64,000 nucleotides of DNA from Herminiimonas sp. Its GTDB lineage: Bacteria; Pseudomonadota; Gammaproteobacteria; Burkholderiales; Burkholderiaceae. Every line of letters starts with the position of its first letter. Position 1 is the stretch's first letter. Below, one piece after another: positions 35,974 through 45,770 of the stretch. The notes below the pieces were generated by a model. The model searched no databases. It was not told the origin of the DNA and saw nothing but the letters and a program-made list of their open reading frames with translations. The translations under genes and the position numbers were made by a program. Where the stretch lies: NCBI RefSeq assembly GCF_030655415.1, contig NZ_JAURVN010000018.1, positions 1 to 64,000 of the forward strand. Direction: 5' to 3'.

Positions 35974-36864
35974 TCAAGGAAGATAGGCGTGTTCGGACAG
36001 CCCGCGTATGTCGACTCGCAGGCTTAACACGCAACCGGACAATGGATATTGTTCCAACTCCGCAGCGGGACGATTTTTGCTGACAGTCGTTATGTATAAA
36101 GTACGCAAGTCTTCACCGCCGAAAGCCATCATGGTCGGACAACGTACCGGCAACGTAATTTCATTGAGCACATCACCCTCTGGTGATAGGCGCAAAAGTC
36201 GACCGCCTTCATACATCGCGCACCAATACGCGCCTTCGCTATCGACTGCCGCCCCATCGGGTCGACCGCCATAATTATTCGACTTGTCTGTCGAAAATTG
36301 CTTCAGCACGCGGCTATTGCCGAGCGCGCCCTTCGTCAGATCATATTCGTATGCACGTATCTGATGCGAAGTCGTATCGGCGTGATACAGGGTTTTGTTA
36401 TCGGGACTGAAGGCAACTCCGTTGGAGACCGTCGCACGTTTTCCGCTGTCGCGAATTTCAGCATGTTCTATGCAAAATAATGCGGCGTCGGGATGCGTGC
36501 GTGGTTCGTAAATTGTCCCTACCCATAATCGTCCCGCTGCATCACAACGGCCATCGTTGAATCGCGTAGTTTCAGGATCGTAGGGCGCAGCGGCGATCAT
36601 GCTGAGTTGGCCGCTGTCGGTATCGAGCAATTCCAAGCCGGAGCGCAAAGCGACGATCAGGCCGCCAGTAGCGTTGATTGCGATGCACCCAGGTTCGGAT
36701 GGCATGGGCCAGTGGCGATGTGTTTTGCTGGCCGGATCAAAGCGATGCACGGCGCGGCCATCGATGTCTATCCAGTACAAGGCCGCTTCTTGCGGATGCC
36801 AGATTGGGCATTCGCCCAACTGCATGCGTGTATCCAGAATGGCGCTTATCTTTTCCGTCGACAT
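35974..36864 (-). CDS. SMP-30/gluconolactonase/LRE family protein
   Basis: 296 residues forming a six-bladed propeller. The metal ligands of the family are visible in QLGECPIWHP (Glu), TTRFNDGRCDAAGRLWVGT (Asn) and SNGVAFSPDN (Asn/Asp). It probably hydrolyses a sugar lactone. ATG 36864 (MSTEKISAILDT) is preferred; a TTG at 36918 would add 18 residues. It faces away from the dehydrogenase at 36934 across only about 70 bases, so the two are likely controlled together in sugar-acid breakdown, which is inference. Confidence 0.86.
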   Translation of the reverse strand: MSTEKISAILDTRMQLGECPIWHPQEAALYWIDIDGRAVHRFDPASKTHRHWPMPSEPGCIAINATGGLIVALRSGLELLDTDSGQLSMIAAAPYDPETTRFNDGRCDAAGRLWVGTIYEPRTHPDAALFCIEHAEIRDSGKRATVSNGVAFSPDNKTLYHADTTSHQIRAYEYDLTKGALGNSRVLKQFSTDKSNNYGGRPDGAAVDSEGAYWCAMYEGGRLLRLSPEGDVLNEITLPVRCPTMMAFGGEDLRTLYITTVSKNRPAAELEQYPLSGCVLSLRVDIRGLSEHAYLP

Positions 36865-36933
36865 GGCTGTTGCTTTTTGTGTGGAGAATGCGCCATTATG
36901 CAGTGAAAATTGACGCAATAAGGAGTTTGAAGC

Positions 36934-37863
36934 ATGACGCAGTTTGATTTAAATCAGTCCGAAACCAAACCGACAATTACCTTTTTAGGTATAGGCCTGA
37001 TGGGCAAGCCTATGGCTAGCCGTTTGCTGCAAGCCGGCTATCAAGTCACCGCCTGGAATCGCACTCGCAGCAAGGCAGATGAGCTCACGCCCTTGGGTGC
37101 AAAAGTTGAAGCGCAGGTCGCCGATGCCGTACGCAATGCCGATATCGTCATCACGATGCTGGAAGCCGGACCTATCGTCGCGCAAGTGATAGATGCAGCA
37201 TTGCCGGGTTTGCGCAAAGGCGCATTGCTGATCGATATGAGTTCCACGCGCCAGTCAGAAGCACAGGACGCGCATGCGACCTTGGCGAAACATGGTGTGC
37301 GTTTTATTGATGCGCCGGTATCTGGTGGCGTAGTGGGTGCGCAAGCTGGCTCGTTAGCAATCATGGCGGGAGGTAGCGCAGAAGATTTTGCTGAAGCAGC
37401 ATCTGTATTAACAGTAATGGGGCGCCCGACTTTGGTTGGCCCGGCGGGTTGCGGTCAGATCGCCAAGCTGTGTAATCAATTGATCGTAGGTGGTACGTTG
37501 AATATCGTCGCCGAAGCATTGTTGCTGGCGCAAGCCGGTGGCGCAGATCCGACCGCGGTGCGTGCCGCTATCCGTGGTGGCTTTGCAGAAAGTCGGATTC
37601 TTGAAGTGCATGGTCAGCGTATGTTGGAGCGCAACTTCATGCCTGGTGGTCAGGTTAAAAGTCAGTTCAAGGATTTGGAAAACGTGTTGATCGCTGCTGC
37701 CAACGCAGGTTTGCGTTTGCCGGTCACAGAACTGGTTACGGAAAATTATCAAAGCATATTGCAACAGTCGCCCCAAGCGGATCAGTCAGCGGTGTTGTTG
37801 GCGCTGGAGCAAACTAATCCGGGGCAGCGCCTGGGGACGATAAAGGATCAATTGCCAAGTTAG
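36934..37863 (+). CDS. NAD(P)-dependent beta-hydroxyacid dehydrogenase (GarR/HIBADH family)
   Basis: 309 residues. The dinucleotide motif GIGLMG is at 19-24, the substrate loop FIDAPVSGGVVGAQAGSLAI follows, and the catalytic Lys sits in CGQIAKLCNQL. The family includes tartronate semialdehyde reductase, 3-hydroxyisobutyrate dehydrogenase and glyoxylate/succinic semialdehyde reductases. AAGGAG stands upstream of the ATG. Which substrate applies is not clear from sequence; the divergent lactonase makes a sugar-acid route plausible. Confidence 0.87.
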   Translation: MTQFDLNQSETKPTITFLGIGLMGKPMASRLLQAGYQVTAWNRTRSKADELTPLGAKVEAQVADAVRNADIVITMLEAGPIVAQVIDAALPGLRKGALLIDMSSTRQSEAQDAHATLAKHGVRFIDAPVSGGVVGAQAGSLAIMAGGSAEDFAEAASVLTVMGRPTLVGPAGCGQIAKLCNQLIVGGTLNIVAEALLLAQAGGADPTAVRAAIRGGFAESRILEVHGQRMLERNFMPGGQVKSQFKDLENVLIAAANAGLRLPVTELVTENYQSILQQSPQADQSAVLLALEQTNPGQRLGTIKDQLPS

Positions 37864-37989
37864 TTTCAACAAGTTTAAGACAGCTTTGATATCGTGAGCA
37901 TCCAGTTGAAATCTACAAAGATTTTGCATAAATTTTTCAGATAGATTTCAACTCAATTTTCGCTTTTCATTTTTTCATTCGGTCCACGC

Positions 37990-39780
37990 ATGCACACGAT
38001 TATCATGCCAAAAGAACGCATCCATTGGCGCCATGTCTGGCGCCTGATTCAACCGTATTGGGTTTCTGAAGAAAAATGGAAGGCGCGCGGGCTGCTGTTG
38101 GCGATCGTGGCGCTCGCCTTGGGCATGGTGTATCTGGAAGTCTTGTTCAATGCGTGGAATCGCGATTTTTATAATGCGCTGGAGACCAAAAATTATCCTG
38201 TCTTCAAAGAGCAGCTGTGGCGCTTTTCCTATCTGGCGTTTTCATTAATTGCAGTCGCGGTTTATCGTATCTATCTGACGCAATCTTTGCAGATGCGCTG
38301 GCGTACGTGGATGACCAGGCAGTACATGGCGCGCTGGCTCAAGCATCAGACTTATTACCGTATTGAGCAAAAACAATCGGCAGATAATCCAGATCAACGG
38401 ATCGCCGAAGATTTGAATTTATTGTGTAGCGGCGCCTTGTCGCTATCGCTGGGTTTGTTGTCGAGTGTTGTGACGCTGTTGTCATTCGTCGGGATTCTAT
38501 GGTCAGTTAGCGGCCCGATTTCATTCATTTTGTCTTCGCAGGAAATCACGATTCCCGGTTACATGGTCTGGTTTGCGATTGCCTATGCGGTAGTGGGTTC
38601 GCTGGCAGTTGGCTGGGTTGGTCGACCGTTGGTGGCGAAGAATTTTATGCAACAGCGCTTTGAAGCAGATTTTCGTTTCGACTTGATACGTGTGCGTGAG
38701 CATGCGGAAGCAGTGGCTTTGTATAAAGGCGAAGCGCAAGAGAAGGTGCAATTGGCCGGACGTTTCCAGCGCATACGCGATAACTGGTGGGGCATCATGC
38801 GCACCACCAAGTATCTGAATCTTGTGTCGACTTTCTATTCGCAGTTCGCGATTATTTTCCCTTTCCTGATGGCGGCGCCGCGTTATTTTTCCGGCGCGAT
38901 TACCTTGGGTGGTTTGATGCAGATCAGTTCTGCATTTGGTCAAGTGCAAGGCGCTTTGTCATGGTTCGTGTCTGCCTTCACTGACCTTGCGGAATGGAAG
39001 GCCAGCGTCAATCGTCTGGCCGGTTTTCATGCAGCGGTGGAAGACGTGCACGCCGAGGTCGAGGGCATCACGGTCACGGCAAATAATGTCGGCGCGATAC
39101 TGATCGATCAAGTACGCATGAACCTGCCCGACGGTCATGCACTCGTCACTCTGCCTTCAATTGATATTCAAATGGGGCAGCACATTCTCGTCACTGGGCC
39201 TTCGGGCTGCGGCAAGTCAACCTTGGTACGCGCAATTGCCGGCATCTGGCCTTATGGCAGCGGCAATATTGAAGTGCCACAAAACTGGAAATTACTTTTC
39301 CTGCCGCAAAAAAGTTATTTGCCTATCGGTACCTTGCGCGCCGCTGTTGCTTATCCCGCTGGCGAAAATAGTTATACGGATTTGGCGATTCAACACTATT
39401 TCGATTTGTGCAATTTGTCGCATTTAAAAACGCTACTGGCGCAAACAGATAACTGGGGTCAGCGTTTGTCGCCAGGTGAACAGCAACGTATCGCTTTCGT
39501 GCGTGCATTATTGACGCGTCCGGATGCCTTGTTCCTGGATGAAGCGAGCAGTGCGCTGGATACTGAAACGGAAGAACTTGTGTATCAATTGATATTGCAA
39601 GAATTGCCAGAGTCGGTCATCGTCAGTATTGCGCATCGCGAGAGTGTGGCGAAGCATCACAAGATACGCTGGCAGTTTGTTGTTGATCCACATGCGAGCG
39701 TCGTCAATGATGATGAAATTTTACGCAGACAATATACAATTCAGTGCAGCAAACTTGGGGGCAGGCAGAACGCGCGTTGA
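37990..39780 (+). CDS. SbmA/BacA-like ABC transporter with ATPase domain (YddA type)
   Basis: 596 residues. The N-terminal half is an SbmA/BacA-type membrane domain (FNAWNRDFYNALETKNYPVF and the conserved ADNPDQRIAEDLN). The C-terminal half is an ATPase with Walker A GPSGCGKS, signature LSPGEQQR and Walker B ALFLDEASSALD. SbmA itself lacks the ATPase; this fusion matches YddA and the ABC-D family. Members handle peptides, vitamin B12 or long-chain acyl compounds. No clear ribosome site precedes ATG 37990; ATG 38005 is an alternative. Confidence 0.87.
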   Translation: MHTIIMPKERIHWRHVWRLIQPYWVSEEKWKARGLLLAIVALALGMVYLEVLFNAWNRDFYNALETKNYPVFKEQLWRFSYLAFSLIAVAVYRIYLTQSLQMRWRTWMTRQYMARWLKHQTYYRIEQKQSADNPDQRIAEDLNLLCSGALSLSLGLLSSVVTLLSFVGILWSVSGPISFILSSQEITIPGYMVWFAIAYAVVGSLAVGWVGRPLVAKNFMQQRFEADFRFDLIRVREHAEAVALYKGEAQEKVQLAGRFQRIRDNWWGIMRTTKYLNLVSTFYSQFAIIFPFLMAAPRYFSGAITLGGLMQISSAFGQVQGALSWFVSAFTDLAEWKASVNRLAGFHAAVEDVHAEVEGITVTANNVGAILIDQVRMNLPDGHALVTLPSIDIQMGQHILVTGPSGCGKSTLVRAIAGIWPYGSGNIEVPQNWKLLFLPQKSYLPIGTLRAAVAYPAGENSYTDLAIQHYFDLCNLSHLKTLLAQTDNWGQRLSPGEQQRIAFVRALLTRPDALFLDEASSALDTETEELVYQLILQELPESVIVSIAHRESVAKHHKIRWQFVVDPHASVVNDDEILRRQYTIQCSKLGGRQNAR

Positions 39781-39840
39781 TCCCACTTGTACAATAGAAA
39801 GCCTCGGTACGCGTCTAGCCATAACAATGATAGTCAGAGC

Positions 39841-40680
39841 ATGAAGTCACTGCAGTATTCAAAAATTCTTTCCCGATTTTTATTTGCCACGATGTTGCTC
39901 AGCATCGCGGCGTGCACGCACACGCCTAAAGCGACGGATGCGATCGCAACCTATGGCGGTGAAGAAGTGACGATTGCCGATGACGAGGAAGAAATTGCTG
40001 CATTCTCGCAAAATCAAACCAATGTCTTGTCTGCCGAGTGGGAGCCCATGCTCATCAATCGCAACAAAAAACGCACGGAATATAAAGTCGTTTCGGATCA
40101 GGGAAAAAAGGTTTTGCATGCGCGTGCTGCCGGAGCAGCGTCTGGCTTGATGCACAAATTGGATATCGATCCTTTGCAGGATTCACGCTTGACGTGGGAA
40201 TGGCGCATCAGTCGCCTGATTGAATCGGCCGATAATACTGACCGTGCGCGCGAGGATGCGCCGGCTCGCATTATTCTCGGTTTCGATGGCAATAAGGATG
40301 AACTGCCTTTTGCCGATCAAATCATGTTTGAAACCGCGCGCGTGATTACCGGCCGCGAAATTCCCTATGCGACCTTGATGTATATCCGTGCCAAGAAGGC
40401 ACCAGTGGATACGGTGATTTCCAATTCGCGTAGTGGCCGCGTCAAGATGATCGTCGTCGCGACAGGTAAAGATGGCGTCGGTGAATGGCGCTCATTTTCG
40501 CGCGATATTGCGGCTGATTACGAACGCGCTTTTGGTGAAAAACCAGGACGTTTGATTGGTGTTGGGGTGCTGACCGATACTGACAATACCGGCGAAACGG
40601 TAGAAGCCTGGTATCGCGATATTCAACTTAGACCCAATGAGCCTATAGCTGATTTGCATTTGCCGGAAGCAACGCGTTAA
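39841..40680 (+). CDS. DUF3047 family lipoprotein
   Basis: 279 residues with a lipoprotein signal ending LSIAACTH, an acidic stretch (IADDEEEIAAF), then the DUF3047 domain. Visible DUF3047 segments are LTWEWRISRLIESADN, DAPARIILGFDGNK and a closing AWYRDIQL. The function is unknown; the fold is thought to be a beta sandwich. ATG 39841 is taken because it begins the signal peptide; the frame is open to 39787. It follows the SbmA-like gene by 60 bases and may be co-transcribed. Confidence 0.8.
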   Translation: MKSLQYSKILSRFLFATMLLSIAACTHTPKATDAIATYGGEEVTIADDEEEIAAFSQNQTNVLSAEWEPMLINRNKKRTEYKVVSDQGKKVLHARAAGAASGLMHKLDIDPLQDSRLTWEWRISRLIESADNTDRAREDAPARIILGFDGNKDELPFADQIMFETARVITGREIPYATLMYIRAKKAPVDTVISNSRSGRVKMIVVATGKDGVGEWRSFSRDIAADYERAFGEKPGRLIGVGVLTDTDNTGETVEAWYRDIQLRPNEPIADLHLPEATR

Positions 40681-40856
40681 GTCGTTGTATCTGTAATATT
40701 TACGCTAGAATAGAAGCAGGCATGCAGGGTGCCTGCTCTCGCAAAAGCTGATGCACCTGTGTTTTGCAATTTTCTGTTTGCGTATCCGCAACATGAAGTC
40801 CGCAACGTTAAACCCTTGAAGCCGTAGCGAGAAACGGTACTTTGAAAGGAAACGTT

Positions 40857-41318
40857 ATGTGGTCTACTTCTCCTCCCATTAGCAAAAACTCCAGCAACGA
40901 TTTCGGAAATCATCTTAGTAATAGTGATTTCTTGCGTCGTTATGCACGTCGTCTTTTACGCGATGCGCGCTCATTCGAATCCAGCAAATCCTTGCCTGTT
41001 TTACGTCGCATTATTGCGATGAAAGTAATGCCGGAACTACGCGTTACCGATCTGTATTCGGTGCGTACAACCATCCAACTCAAACATATTCTGCATACCT
41101 TGGCAAAAGAACTTGGCTACGCTGCATGGGAACTTTGCAAGCAGCAGATCGATACTTGCCACACTGCAAAGCTTGATCGCTATCGTTTGGAGTTGGGTTT
41201 GTTCGGAGACTTTCAGCAAAATTGGTTTCCCAATGAAGCGACGGCATTGGATTGGCAAAAGGAGAACGGTGGGTATTTGATCGCTTATGGCAGCCAGACT
41301 GTGGCAATACTAGCTTAA
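40857..41318 (+). CDS. Hypothetical protein of 153 residues
   Basis: I do not recognise a named family. The start ATG 40857 has AAAGGAAA upstream, and codon use looks like that of neighbours, so the gene is probably real. The middle is basic and helical (RRYARRLLRDARSFESS), followed by LKHILHTLAKELGYAAWELC, which resembles the small helical module ending GYxxWxxL found at the ends of some glyoxalase-related and ankyrin-linked proteins. The C-terminus has WFPNEATALDWQKENGGYLI. No signal peptide or membrane helix is present. Confidence 0.65.
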   Translation: MWSTSPPISKNSSNDFGNHLSNSDFLRRYARRLLRDARSFESSKSLPVLRRIIAMKVMPELRVTDLYSVRTTIQLKHILHTLAKELGYAAWELCKQQIDTCHTAKLDRYRLELGLFGDFQQNWFPNEATALDWQKENGGYLIAYGSQTVAILA

Positions 41319-41327
41319 GCGCTGGCA

Positions 41328-41366
41328 CATCCATTCTTCTTGAAAATGAAGAATGGATGGCTTTTG
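41328..41366. terminator. Bidirectional terminator
   Basis: A perfect 12-bp stem CATCCATTCTTC (41328-41339) / GAAGAATGGATG (41348-41359), followed on the plus strand by GCTTTTG. It lies between two convergent genes. Confidence 0.7.
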
Positions 41367-41373
41367 TAAGATC

Positions 41374-42567
41374 TTATTGCGGCTTCAAAAATTGTTCTGC
41401 CAAGCGCACCCAATAAGTTGCACCTATCGGCAATAAATCATCATTGAAGTCATAACTAGGATTGTGCAAATTGCACGGGCCGAGCCCGTGGCCGGCTGAA
41501 CGGTGATCGCCTTCGCCATTGCCGATGAAAACGTAGCAGCCGGGTTTGCCTTGCAACATGTAGGCAAAGTCTTCCGCACCCATGGTCGGCTCTACTTGCG
41601 CATTGACCTTTTCCACGCCCACTATCGATTGCAATACTTCAACTGCGAACGCGGTTTCTTTCGCGTGATTGATAAGTGGAGGGTAGTTGCGGTGGAAGCG
41701 GAATTCAACTTTGGCGTCGAAGGCTTCGGCTGTGTGCTCCGCAATTGCGCGCATGCGGCTTTCGATCAAATCGAGTACTTTCAAATCGAAGGTACGCACT
41801 GTGCCTATCAATGACGCATTATCTGGAATTACATTGGTTGCGCTACCAGCGTGAATTTGCGTGATCGATAACACGGCGGCATCAATCGGGCTGTTGTTGC
41901 GCGTGATGATGGTTTGCCAGCTTTGCGCAATCTGCACTGCGACCATGATCGGGTCCACGCTTTTGTGCGGCTGTGCTGCATGCGAACCCTTGCCTTTGAC
42001 GATCACTTCAAACTCATTGCTGGAAGCCATCATCGGGCCCACAGTGACGCCGAATTCGCCAACCGGGATTCCTGGCCAGTTATGCATGCCGAACACGGCT
42101 TCCATCGGGCATTGGGTAAACAGACCATCATCCATCATGCGCTTGGCGCCGCCACCACCTTCTTCGGCCGGTTGGAAAATCACATACACGGTGCCGTCAA
42201 AATTTTTATTTTGAGATAAATAATGCGCCGCACCCAGCAACATCGCGGTGTGGCCGTCATGGCCGCACGCATGCATCTTGCCGTCATTGCGTGAGGCATG
42301 CGCGAAGGTGTTGATCTCTTGCATGGGTAGCGCATCCATGTCCGCGCGCAAGCCGATGGCGCGGTCGCTGGTGCCGTTCTTGATGATGCCGACGACGCCG
42401 GTCACACCCATGCCGCGTAAAATCGGAATGCCCCATTCGGTTAATTTTTTTGCAACCAAATCTGCCGTTTCGCGTTCTTCAAAACACAGTTCCGGATTGG
42501 CGTGTATCTCGCGGCGTATGCTCTGCAGTTCGTGATGAAATTCGATGATAGGGTCGATCAACTTCAT
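41374..42567 (-). CDS. M20 amidohydrolase (hippurate hydrolase type)
   Basis: 397 residues of the M20 peptidase family. Metal-site segments are MHACGHDGHTAMLLGAAHYL, FQPAEEGGGGAKRMMDDGLF, FGMHNWPGIPVG and, near the end, GAEDFAYML. The closest characterised types are hippurate hydrolase and N-acyl amino acid amidohydrolases; the exact substrate is unknown. ATG 42567 (MKLIDPIIEFHHEL) has GGAGA just upstream; the open frame to 42639 is not conserved in character. Confidence 0.9.
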   Translation of the reverse strand: MKLIDPIIEFHHELQSIRREIHANPELCFEERETADLVAKKLTEWGIPILRGMGVTGVVGIIKNGTSDRAIGLRADMDALPMQEINTFAHASRNDGKMHACGHDGHTAMLLGAAHYLSQNKNFDGTVYVIFQPAEEGGGGAKRMMDDGLFTQCPMEAVFGMHNWPGIPVGEFGVTVGPMMASSNEFEVIVKGKGSHAAQPHKSVDPIMVAVQIAQSWQTIITRNNSPIDAAVLSITQIHAGSATNVIPDNASLIGTVRTFDLKVLDLIESRMRAIAEHTAEAFDAKVEFRFHRNYPPLINHAKETAFAVEVLQSIVGVEKVNAQVEPTMGAEDFAYMLQGKPGCYVFIGNGEGDHRSAGHGLGPCNLHNPSYDFNDDLLPIGATYWVRLAEQFLKPQ

Positions 42568-42776
42568 GGTGTCTCCACATTGTTGCGGTTTGCCGATAGT
42601 CTTGGCGTGTGCGTAGCCGTCTATCTTACGCCAACTCAAATCCTTGATGTTGGCGACCCGTTTTATACGCGACTTATAAAGGAGACCATATAAGTCGGCG
42701 TACTAGAATGTCTTCGTAAATATTGAGTTGTCTTGCATCACCAATGTTATTTATAAAGAGGCGGACGAAGTTGACT

Positions 42777-43901
42777 ATGCAACTAGCTAAGATAACTATT
42801 CAGTCGAGATCGGGTTTGCGCAGCCTATTGGCATGTCTATCGGTAACGCTTCTTGGTGGCTGCGCGCAACTGAGCTATTACGCGCAAGCAACGCACGGCC
42901 AGTCTTCATTGATGGCAGCGGCCAAGCCTATAGATGATCTGTTGCTCGATCCCGATGTAGATGAAAAACTTCGACAGCGATTGCTGAAGGCAAAACAGAT
43001 ACGCGAGTTTGCCGTCAGTGAATTTGGCCTGCCTGATAACGCTAGTTATAAAAGTTATGCCGATTTGCAGCGGCCGTTTGCATTGTGGAATGTGGTGGCG
43101 ACTCCTGAGTTATCGTTGCGACCACTGCAATGGTGTTTTCCGATTGCGGGTTGCGTCAGTTATCGCGGCTACTACAGCAAGGATAATGCGCATGCCTTTG
43201 CCGCCACGTTACGGGCTGATGGCTATGATGTGCAAGTCATAGGCGTGCCGACATACTCGACATTGGGCTGGTTCAACGATCCGGTTTTATCGACGTTCAT
43301 ACGTTATCCGGATGGCGAGTTGGCACGATTGATTTTTCATGAATTGGCGCATCAGGTTGTGTATGTAAAAGACGATACGCAGTTCAATGAATCGTTTGCA
43401 ACGACGGTAGAAGAAGTCGGTGTTGAGCGTTGGTTCGACTTGCATGGTGATGCAAATACCAAGCGGTTGTATGCTGAGTTCAAAGTGCGGCGCGATGAGT
43501 TTCTTGCTTTGCTGCTGCGCTATCGAAGCGCGCTGGCCGTCAACTATGCGAGTATGGTCTCTGATAATGAAAAGCGTAGACGCAAAGTCGAAATCTTTGC
43601 GGCGTTACAGCGTGATTATCAAACGTTGAAAATCTCATGGAATGGTTTTGCCGGATACGATCGCTGGTTTGCAGAGCCGCTCACTAACGCGCATCTCGCA
43701 TCGATCGCGACTTATCATGAGCTTGTGCCTGGGTTTAAGGCGCTGTTACAAGAGAATAAAGCTTTCGTTGATTTCTATCAGGCCGTAATCAATCTATCCG
43801 CATTGGATAAACCAGACCGACACAGAAAATTGGCGATTTTAGGCGCAAGCAAGCCTATCGCGGTCAAGGACAATACAGACAGGGCGCTGGCTGGGCCGTG
43901 A
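42777..43901 (+). CDS. Zinc-dependent aminopeptidase-like lipoprotein (PF10023)
   Basis: 374 residues. A lipobox LLGGC follows the signal segment. The zinc motif HELAH has H188, E189 and H192, with a likely third ligand in the downstream NESFATTVEEVG segment; this is the layout of the putative aminopeptidase family PF10023. Conserved WCFPIAGCVSYRGYY precedes it. The substrate is unknown; the protein should sit in the periplasm anchored to a membrane. The start is uncertain between ATG 42744 and 42777; the second gives a standard signal peptide. Confidence 0.82.
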   Translation: MQLAKITIQSRSGLRSLLACLSVTLLGGCAQLSYYAQATHGQSSLMAAAKPIDDLLLDPDVDEKLRQRLLKAKQIREFAVSEFGLPDNASYKSYADLQRPFALWNVVATPELSLRPLQWCFPIAGCVSYRGYYSKDNAHAFAATLRADGYDVQVIGVPTYSTLGWFNDPVLSTFIRYPDGELARLIFHELAHQVVYVKDDTQFNESFATTVEEVGVERWFDLHGDANTKRLYAEFKVRRDEFLALLLRYRSALAVNYASMVSDNEKRRRKVEIFAALQRDYQTLKISWNGFAGYDRWFAEPLTNAHLASIATYHELVPGFKALLQENKAFVDFYQAVINLSALDKPDRHRKLAILGASKPIAVKDNTDRALAGP

Positions 43902-44000
43902 GTTTGCATTCATCGCGCAGCCGTGACATGATTGTTTCAAATGGATATGCAAGTACCCGCTCGACTGACAAGATAAATTACAACAGAGACAGAGGCAAAC

Positions 44001-45683
44001 ATGGACAAGTTTTGGTTGCAGTCGTATCCGGAAGGCGTACCTGCCGAGATTGATTTCACTCAATACGATTCACTGGTGCAGTTGCTGGAGGAATCCTTCC
44101 GCAAATATGCTGATCGCGATGCGTATGTCTGTATGGACAAGCGCATTACGTATGGTGAAGTCGATGCACTTTCTTTAAAAGTCGGCGCGTGGCTGCAAAG
44201 CACAGACATGCAAAAAGGTGCGCGCGTTGCTTTGATGATGCCGAATGTTTTGCAATATCCGATTGCGATTGCGGCGGTGCTACGGGCCGGTTACGTGGTG
44301 GTCAACGTCAATCCTTTGTACAAGCCACGTGAATTGCAACATCAACTCGAAGACTCCGGCGCAGAAGCCATCATCATTCTGGAAAATTTCGCCACCACGC
44401 TGGAAAAAGTAATCAGCACTACGCATGTCAAACATGTGGTGGTTGCAACCATGGGCGATATGTTGGGCGGATTGAAAGGCACGATAGTTAATTTCGTCGT
44501 GCGCCACGTCAAGAAGATGGTGCCGGCATTCTCGTTGCCGCAAGCGGTTTCATTCAATGATGTGCTGGAGCAGTCATCCAGCATGACCTTGCAAAAGCCT
44601 GTACTTGAAGCGTCAGACATCGCGTTCTTGCAATACACCGGCGGCACCACAGGCACCGCGAAAGGTGCGGTGCTGACGCATCGTAATATCGTCGCCAATG
44701 TATTGCAAAACGAAGCATGGATCTGGCCCGTATTGAGCAAGGAGCCAGCCGGCAAATCTTTCAGCTTTGTCTGCGCGCTGCCGCTGTATCATATCTTCGC
44801 GTTGACGGCGTGCTGCATGCTGGGCACGCGACTCGGCGTGATGAATATTCTGATTCCCAATCCGCGTGATATCCCGGGGCTGATTAAAGAATTGATGAAG
44901 TACAAAATCAATTTGCTGCCGGCGGTGAATACGCTCTACAACGGCTTGTTGAATAATCCTGATTTTGCCAAGGTCGATTTCTCCGAGCTCAAGCTGTGTA
45001 ATGGCGGCGGCATGGCGGTGCAGAAAGTCGTCAACGACCGCTGGCGCGCAGTGACTGGCGTTTCTATTGTTGAAGGATATGGGCTGTCGGAAACCTCGCC
45101 AGTTGCTGCGTCTAACCCTGCTGCTGCGACTGAATTTTCCGGCACGATAGGTTTGCCGGTTTCTTCAACTGAAATAAAAATCATCGACAGTAGTGACAAC
45201 GAAGTCGCACTGGGTGAGCCAGGAGAGATCGCAATTCGTGGCCCGCAAGTGATGGCAGGTTACTGGAACAATCCAGTGGAAACTGCATTATCGATGACGG
45301 CAGATGGCTTCTTCAAAACCGGTGATATCGGCATCATGGATGCGCGTGGCTATACAAAAATTGTCGATCGCAAGAAAGACATGATTCTAGTTTCCGGCTT
45401 CAATGTTTATCCGAGTGAAATTGAAAGCGTAGTCGCGGCACATCCTGGCGTATTGGAATGCGCATGCATAGGCGTGCCGGATGAACATACTGGCGAGGCG
45501 GTGAAGTTATTTGTGGTACGCAGAGATCCGGGATTGACCGCAGAAGATTTGATGGCGTATTGCAAAGAGCAATTTACCGGTTACAAGAAACCGCGCTCTA
45601 TCGAGTTCCGTACCGAATTGCCGAAGTCGAATGTAGGCAAGATCTTGCGCCGCGAACTACGCGACGAAATCAAGGCTGGCTGA
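44001..45683 (+). CDS. fadD: Long-chain fatty acid-CoA ligase
   Basis: 560 residues, full length for FadD. Adenylate-forming motifs are clear: YTGGTTGTAKGAVLTHRN (P-loop), EGYGLSETSPV, GDIGIMDARGYTKIVDRKKD, VSGFNVYPSEIE and the C-terminal lysine motif KSNVGKILRRELR. It activates fatty acids to acyl-CoA at the inner membrane for beta-oxidation or lipid synthesis. It is convergent with an acyl-CoA thioesterase, the reverse activity, across a shared terminator. Confidence 0.94.
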   Translation: MDKFWLQSYPEGVPAEIDFTQYDSLVQLLEESFRKYADRDAYVCMDKRITYGEVDALSLKVGAWLQSTDMQKGARVALMMPNVLQYPIAIAAVLRAGYVVVNVNPLYKPRELQHQLEDSGAEAIIILENFATTLEKVISTTHVKHVVVATMGDMLGGLKGTIVNFVVRHVKKMVPAFSLPQAVSFNDVLEQSSSMTLQKPVLEASDIAFLQYTGGTTGTAKGAVLTHRNIVANVLQNEAWIWPVLSKEPAGKSFSFVCALPLYHIFALTACCMLGTRLGVMNILIPNPRDIPGLIKELMKYKINLLPAVNTLYNGLLNNPDFAKVDFSELKLCNGGGMAVQKVVNDRWRAVTGVSIVEGYGLSETSPVAASNPAAATEFSGTIGLPVSSTEIKIIDSSDNEVALGEPGEIAIRGPQVMAGYWNNPVETALSMTADGFFKTGDIGIMDARGYTKIVDRKKDMILVSGFNVYPSEIESVVAAHPGVLECACIGVPDEHTGEAVKLFVVRRDPGLTAEDLMAYCKEQFTGYKKPRSIEFRTELPKSNVGKILRRELRDEIKAG

Positions 45684-45723
45684 TATTGAAGCGCTGCGGT
45701 ATCTTTATTTCACGATAAAAAAA

Positions 45724-45756
45724 TTCATCCACGATCTCCTGGTGATCGTGGATGAA
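45724..45756. terminator. Bidirectional terminator between fadD and thioesterase
   Basis: A perfect 13-bp stem TTCATCCACGATC (45724-45736) / GATCGTGGATGAA (45744-45756). A run of A before it gives a T run for minus-strand transcripts; the plus-strand T run is weak. Confidence 0.75.
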
Positions 45757-45770
45757 TCAAGCCCCTCGGA

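Noticed and set aside
40715..40737. Terminator after the DUF3047 gene
   Set aside because: The hairpin AGCAGGCA/TGCCTGCT is real, but no T run follows, so a terminator call is not supported.
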